This document shows, piece after piece, positions 14,021 through 16,354 of a stretch of 16,354 nt of DNA. Each line of letters begins with the position of its first letter. Within the stretch, counting starts at the first letter, position 1. Source of the stretch: Methylococcaceae bacterium (GTDB lineage: Bacteria; Pseudomonadota; Gammaproteobacteria; Methylococcales; Methylococcaceae). The position numbers and the translations under genes are program-made. The DNA lies in assembly GCA_012026715.1 (NCBI GenBank), contig VEPB01000543.1, positions 1 to 16,354 on the forward strand, read 5' to 3'. A model generated the notes under the pieces. That model saw only the letters and a list, made by a program, of their open reading frames with translations, was not told where the DNA came from and made no database searches.

Positions 14021-14707
14021 ATGGGAGTGCGCTACCCCCTGCGCGGCATGTTGTTCGACCTGGACGGCACCTTGTTGGACACCGCCGGCGACCTCATCGC
14101 CGCCTGCAACACGGCGGCCGCCGAAGCAGGCCTGCAACCCGTCGCCAGCGTGGAATTGCGCCCCCGCATTTCCGGGGGGGCGGGGGCCATGCTTGGGCGC
14201 ATCCTCGAATTGCAACCGCCGTCGGCAATCCGGTGCGAACAGGAGGTGTTGGTGGAGCGCATGCTGACGCTTTACGAGAGCAACATTGCCGTGCACACCC
14301 GTCTGTTTGCCGGCATGGATCAGGTTATCGCAACGCTGGAGGCCCGGGCCATTCCATGGGGCATCGTTACCAACAAGCTGGAGCGCTTCACCACCCCCCT
14401 GCTGCGGCAGCTCAACACGAACTTACGACCGATGTGCGTGATCAGCGGAGACACTTTGTCGGAGCGCAAACCCCACCCGTTGCCGATGCTAGAGGCCTGC
14501 CGCCAATTGGGTTGCGCACCCGAGCTATGCGTCTACCTCGGTGATGCCCGAGGCGACATCGAGGCCGGACGGCGCGCTGGGATGGCCACACTGGCCGCAT
14601 CCTACGGCTACGTGGACCGCAAGGATCCGGTCGAGAGTTGGGGAGCCGATGCCGTGATCGGTCATCCGCTACAACTGCTCGACTGTCTCAACCGGCGGGG
14701 ATGCTGA
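14021..14707 (+). CDS. mupP: N-acetylmuramic acid 6-phosphate phosphatase MupP
   Basis: This HAD-superfamily phosphatase of 228 residues is usually auto-annotated as phosphoglycolate phosphatase (Gph). Motif I is FDLDGTLLDT with Asp13 and Asp15, TNK (117-119) is motif II, Lys150 is motif III, and GDARGD (174-179) is motif IV. Features recalled from Pseudomonas MupP are present: RISGGAGAM (49-57), PWGIVTNK (112-119), and a late SYGYVDRKDP...WGAD stretch ending at 210. The position after ubiG also matches PA3172. MupP dephosphorylates MurNAc 6-phosphate so that AmgK and MurU can make UDP-MurNAc, bypassing fosfomycin-sensitive MurA. amgK and murU are not in the window, so the pathway is inferred; Gph remains the alternative. 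Confidence 0.85.
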   Translation: MGVRYPLRGMLFDLDGTLLDTAGDLIAACNTAAAEAGLQPVASVELRPRISGGAGAMLGRILELQPPSAIRCEQEVLVERMLTLYESNIAVHTRLFAGMDQVIATLEARAIPWGIVTNKLERFTTPLLRQLNTNLRPMCVISGDTLSERKPHPLPMLEACRQLGCAPELCVYLGDARGDIEAGRRAGMATLAASYGYVDRKDPVESWGADAVIGHPLQLLDCLNRRGC

Positions 14708-15492
14708 TGTCCCGCGCAACCGCCACCCCGGACTTCCGTGGCCGCGTCATCCTCATCACCGGAGCGGCCGGCAGCCTCGGCAGCGTGGCGGCCAAGGCCT
14801 TGGCCAGCGCAGGCGCACAGTTGGTGCTGCTGGATAAGACGGTATCCGGCCTGGAACGGATCAATGACGCCATCGTTGCCGCCGGTGGCCCGCCCCCGGC
14901 GCTGTACCCACTGGATTTCTGCGCGGCGACGGAATCCGACTACCAAAACCTGGCAGAAGTGCTCGACCAACATTTCGGGGTACTCCACGGCCTGCTGCAC
15001 AGCGCCGCCGACCTGGGGACTCCGGGCCCCTTGCATGATGTCGACGCGGCGATCTGGCAATCCCTGCTGCTGGTCAATCTGACGGCGCCCTTCCTGTTGA
15101 CTCGCGCCTTGCTGCCCTTGCTGGCGCGCAGCCCCGCCGCCGCTTCGGTGGTCTTCACCAGCGCCTCCTCGGCGCGACGCGGCAACGCTTATTGGGGCGG
15201 CTACGGCGTCGCCAAGCAGGCGCTTGAGGGCTTGGTGAGGATGTGGTCGGCGGAACTGGAAAGTTCGGGCTGCGTTCATCTTCGACTGCTGGTGCCCGGC
15301 CCGGTCCGATCTGCGCTGCGGCGCCGTTCCCATCCAGCCGAGTCGATGGAGGAGCTAACCCCACCGGAAGCCTTGGCCCCCTATTACCTACAACTCTTTC
15401 AGCCGGATTGCCCTTACCCGACGGGCAGCGTTGTCGAGGCCTTCGGCAATCCTCCGCTAGCGACCCGAGAACGCCAACATGTACGGACGTGA
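14707..15492 (+). CDS. YciK-like short-chain dehydrogenase/reductase, atypical cofactor motif
   Basis: The 261-residue product belongs to the short-chain dehydrogenase/reductase superfamily and resembles E. coli YciK and Pseudomonas PA3173, whose substrates are not established. The Rossmann start is GRVILITGAAGSLG (12-25). The active-site tyrosine and lysine are Tyr166 and Lys170 in GGYGVAK, with Ser152/Ser154 upstream in FTSASSARRG and Asn124 in LVNLTAPF. Two departures stand out. The glycine motif is TGxxGxxG rather than the classical TGxxxGxG, and the usual NNAG tetrad reads HSAA (98-101). The ATG at 14707 shares its A with the mupP TGA and has GGGG six bases upstream; ATG at 14701 is an alternative. 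It overlaps sufT by 14 bases. Confidence 0.88.
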   Translation: MSRATATPDFRGRVILITGAAGSLGSVAAKALASAGAQLVLLDKTVSGLERINDAIVAAGGPPPALYPLDFCAATESDYQNLAEVLDQHFGVLHGLLHSAADLGTPGPLHDVDAAIWQSLLLVNLTAPFLLTRALLPLLARSPAAASVVFTSASSARRGNAYWGGYGVAKQALEGLVRMWSAELESSGCVHLRLLVPGPVRSALRRRSHPAESMEELTPPEALAPYYLQLFQPDCPYPTGSVVEAFGNPPLATRERQHVRT

Positions 15493-16027
15493 AAGCATAG
15501 TGTTGCAGCGCGATGTAGCCGTCGTTCAGATTCCCGACGGCACTGCATCGACCCTCCCCAGGGGCCACGTGGTCACCTTGTTCCAATCGCTCGGCGGCAA
15601 CTTCACCGTCACCACCGAACGTGGTCACATGGTGCGCATTGCCGGCGACGATGCCGATGCATTGGGCAAGGAACCGCCCTATCTTTCCAGTCTCGAAGCC
15701 GGCTCCGACCGCACCGCCATCGAGCGCAACGCCTGGCAAGTGATGAAAACGGTTTTTGACCCGGAAATTCCGGTGAACATCGTCGACTTGGGCCTGGTTT
15801 ACGCGTGCTGGGTCATCCCTAATGACGAGGGGAACCACGATGTGGAAATCCACATGACCCTCACCGCGCCGGGCTGTGGCATGGGGCCGATCTTGCAGCA
15901 GGACGTCGAACAGTGCGTAAAAAATCTGCCAGGGGTGGGGCGGGTACGGGTCGAAGTGGTCTTCGACCCGCCGTGGTCACGGGACATGATGTCGGAAGTC
16001 GCCAAGCTGCAGCTGGGCCTGATGTAA
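15479..16027 (+). CDS. sufT: Fe-S cluster assembly protein SufT (DUF59/MIP18 family)
   Basis: SufT-type proteins are auxiliary factors for maturation of iron-sulfur proteins. The 182-residue product has an N-terminal SufT-specific part (MYGRESIVLQRDVAVVQIPDG) and a C-terminal MIP18-like domain from about 80. It shows DPEIPVNIVDLGLVY (94-108), MTLTAPGCGMG (126-136) with the conserved Cys133, and VFDPPWSRDMMSE (161-173). The ATG lies inside the SDR gene, a 14-base overlap, so translation is probably coupled. It is the last gene of the mtaD operon. In many genomes sufT sits with suf genes; here it stands apart from any suf operon visible in the window. Confidence 0.93.
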   Translation: MYGRESIVLQRDVAVVQIPDGTASTLPRGHVVTLFQSLGGNFTVTTERGHMVRIAGDDADALGKEPPYLSSLEAGSDRTAIERNAWQVMKTVFDPEIPVNIVDLGLVYACWVIPNDEGNHDVEIHMTLTAPGCGMGPILQQDVEQCVKNLPGVGRVRVEVVFDPPWSRDMMSEVAKLQLGLM

Positions 16028-16037
16028 CCACCGATCG

Positions 16038-16074
16038 TAAAAAAGCCGGCGGGGTGGCCGCCCACCCCGCCGGC
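16038..16074 (-). terminator. Intrinsic terminator of the cytochrome gene, facing sufT
   Basis: GCCGGCGGGGTGG (16045-16057) and CCACCCCGCCGGC (16062-16074) form a perfect 13-bp GC-rich stem with a 4-base loop. On the minus strand the hairpin is followed by TTTTTTA (16044-16038), the standard signature ending the cytochrome transcript. On the plus strand it lies 17 bases after the sufT stop without a T run, so it may slow or stop the mtaD-sufT transcript as well. Confidence 0.9.
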
Positions 16075-16084
16075 GCTCTCCCGC

Positions 16085-16354
16085 CTACTGGAAACTCAGC
16101 TCCAGCCTGTGGCACGTGTCGCAGCCGATCGGGGTGCCGGCCGGCACCTTGATCAGCAAGCTCTTTAAGCCCGCCTTCCGCAGCTTCTTCTGATCGGCCT
16201 TGGCCAGATCGCGGAAGTCGAACTCCCGATCCACCGGGGTCTTCGACAAGCGGGTGCCCTTGTGGTCGGCGCCATGACAGGCGGCACACTGGTCCTCCCC
16301 GTCCTTGCCCAGCATCCGCGCATAATTGTTGTGCCAGCCGCCCCACGTCGTGCC
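16085..16354 (-). CDS. Multihaem c-type cytochrome, C-terminal part (runs off the window)
   Basis: The reading frame enters from the right edge and ends at a TAG at 16085-16087, giving 89 visible residues. Two c-haem attachment motifs, CAACH and CDTCH, lie about 56 residues apart. Several further histidines (WHNN before the first motif, HGADH after it) could be distal ligands. The text around them (CAACHGADHKGTRLS and GTPIGCDTCH) resembles the last haem pair of periplasmic multihaem cytochromes. The N-terminal portion, signal peptide and further haems are outside the window, so subfamily and electron partners cannot be given. An internal ATG at 16315 is unlikely to be the true start, because coding-like residues such as GTTWGGWHNNYAR continue to the edge. 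Confidence 0.85.
   Translation of the reverse strand, partial: GTTWGGWHNNYARMLGKDGEDQCAACHGADHKGTRLSKTPVDREFDFRDLAKADQKKLRKAGLKSLLIKVPAGTPIGCDTCHRLELSFQ

Noticed and set aside
13028..14296. Very long open frame on the minus strand opposite mtaD-ubiG-mupP (about 420 codons)
   Set aside because: It is antisense to three well-supported genes, shows no domain or natural composition (His/Gln-rich), and arises from GC-rich third positions. Similar frames opposite rpoN-hpf (4490-5404), htpG (9855-11075) and motA (8057-8947) are rejected for the same reason.

Overview
The window reads as housekeeping and envelope chromosome of a GC-rich gammaproteobacterium. The case rests on gene order. The block kdsD-kdsC-lptC-lptA-lptB-rpoN-hpf-rapZ is the classical gammaproteobacterial LPS-transport/sigma-54 locus. 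The block mtaD-ubiG-mupP-yciK-like matches the arrangement I recall from Pseudomonas (PA3170-PA3173). A Methylococcales-like or other environmental gammaproteobacterium is plausible, but the window alone cannot fix the genus. I see no insertion sequence, tRNA, rRNA, CRISPR array or prophage gene.

Layout. (1) 150-3489, + strand: five tightly coupled genes make the Kdo precursor (kdsD, kdsC) and three parts of the LPS transport bridge (lptC, lptA, lptB). The starts overlap the preceding stops. (2) 3569-6277, + strand: rpoN, hpf and rapZ. The PTS-Ntr genes that often sit between or after these are absent, and a strong hairpin fills the hpf-rapZ gap. (3) 8923-6274, - strand: motA, motB and a membrane-anchored SAM methyltransferase, meeting rapZ tail to tail with overlapping stop codons. 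(4) 9144-11051, + strand: htpG (Hsp90), preceded by a near-consensus sigma-32 promoter. (5) 11697-11206, - strand: a small four-helix membrane protein that I do not recognise, with a hairpin just after its stop. (6) 11698-11968: an intergenic region holding a canonical + strand intrinsic terminator that no known gene needs. Just upstream of it are two copies of an anti-Shine-Dalgarno motif and a CUUG-tetraloop hairpin. I read this as a candidate small RNA, with a leader attenuator of mtaD as the alternative. (7) 11969-16027, + strand: mtaD, ubiG, mupP, an SDR of the YciK group, and sufT, all spaced 3 nt or less or overlapping. (8) 16354-16085, - strand: the C-terminal end of a multihaem c-type cytochrome, with its own strong terminator facing sufT.

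How the parts fit. Region 1 supplies Kdo and moves finished LPS outward. Region 2 links sigma-54 transcription, ribosome hibernation and RapZ signalling. Region 3 powers flagellar rotation. Region 7 joins purine/methylthio salvage, ubiquinone methylation, anabolic peptidoglycan recycling and Fe-S maturation in one apparent operon. The most interesting unexplained signal is the 11804-11950 intergenic RNA region.
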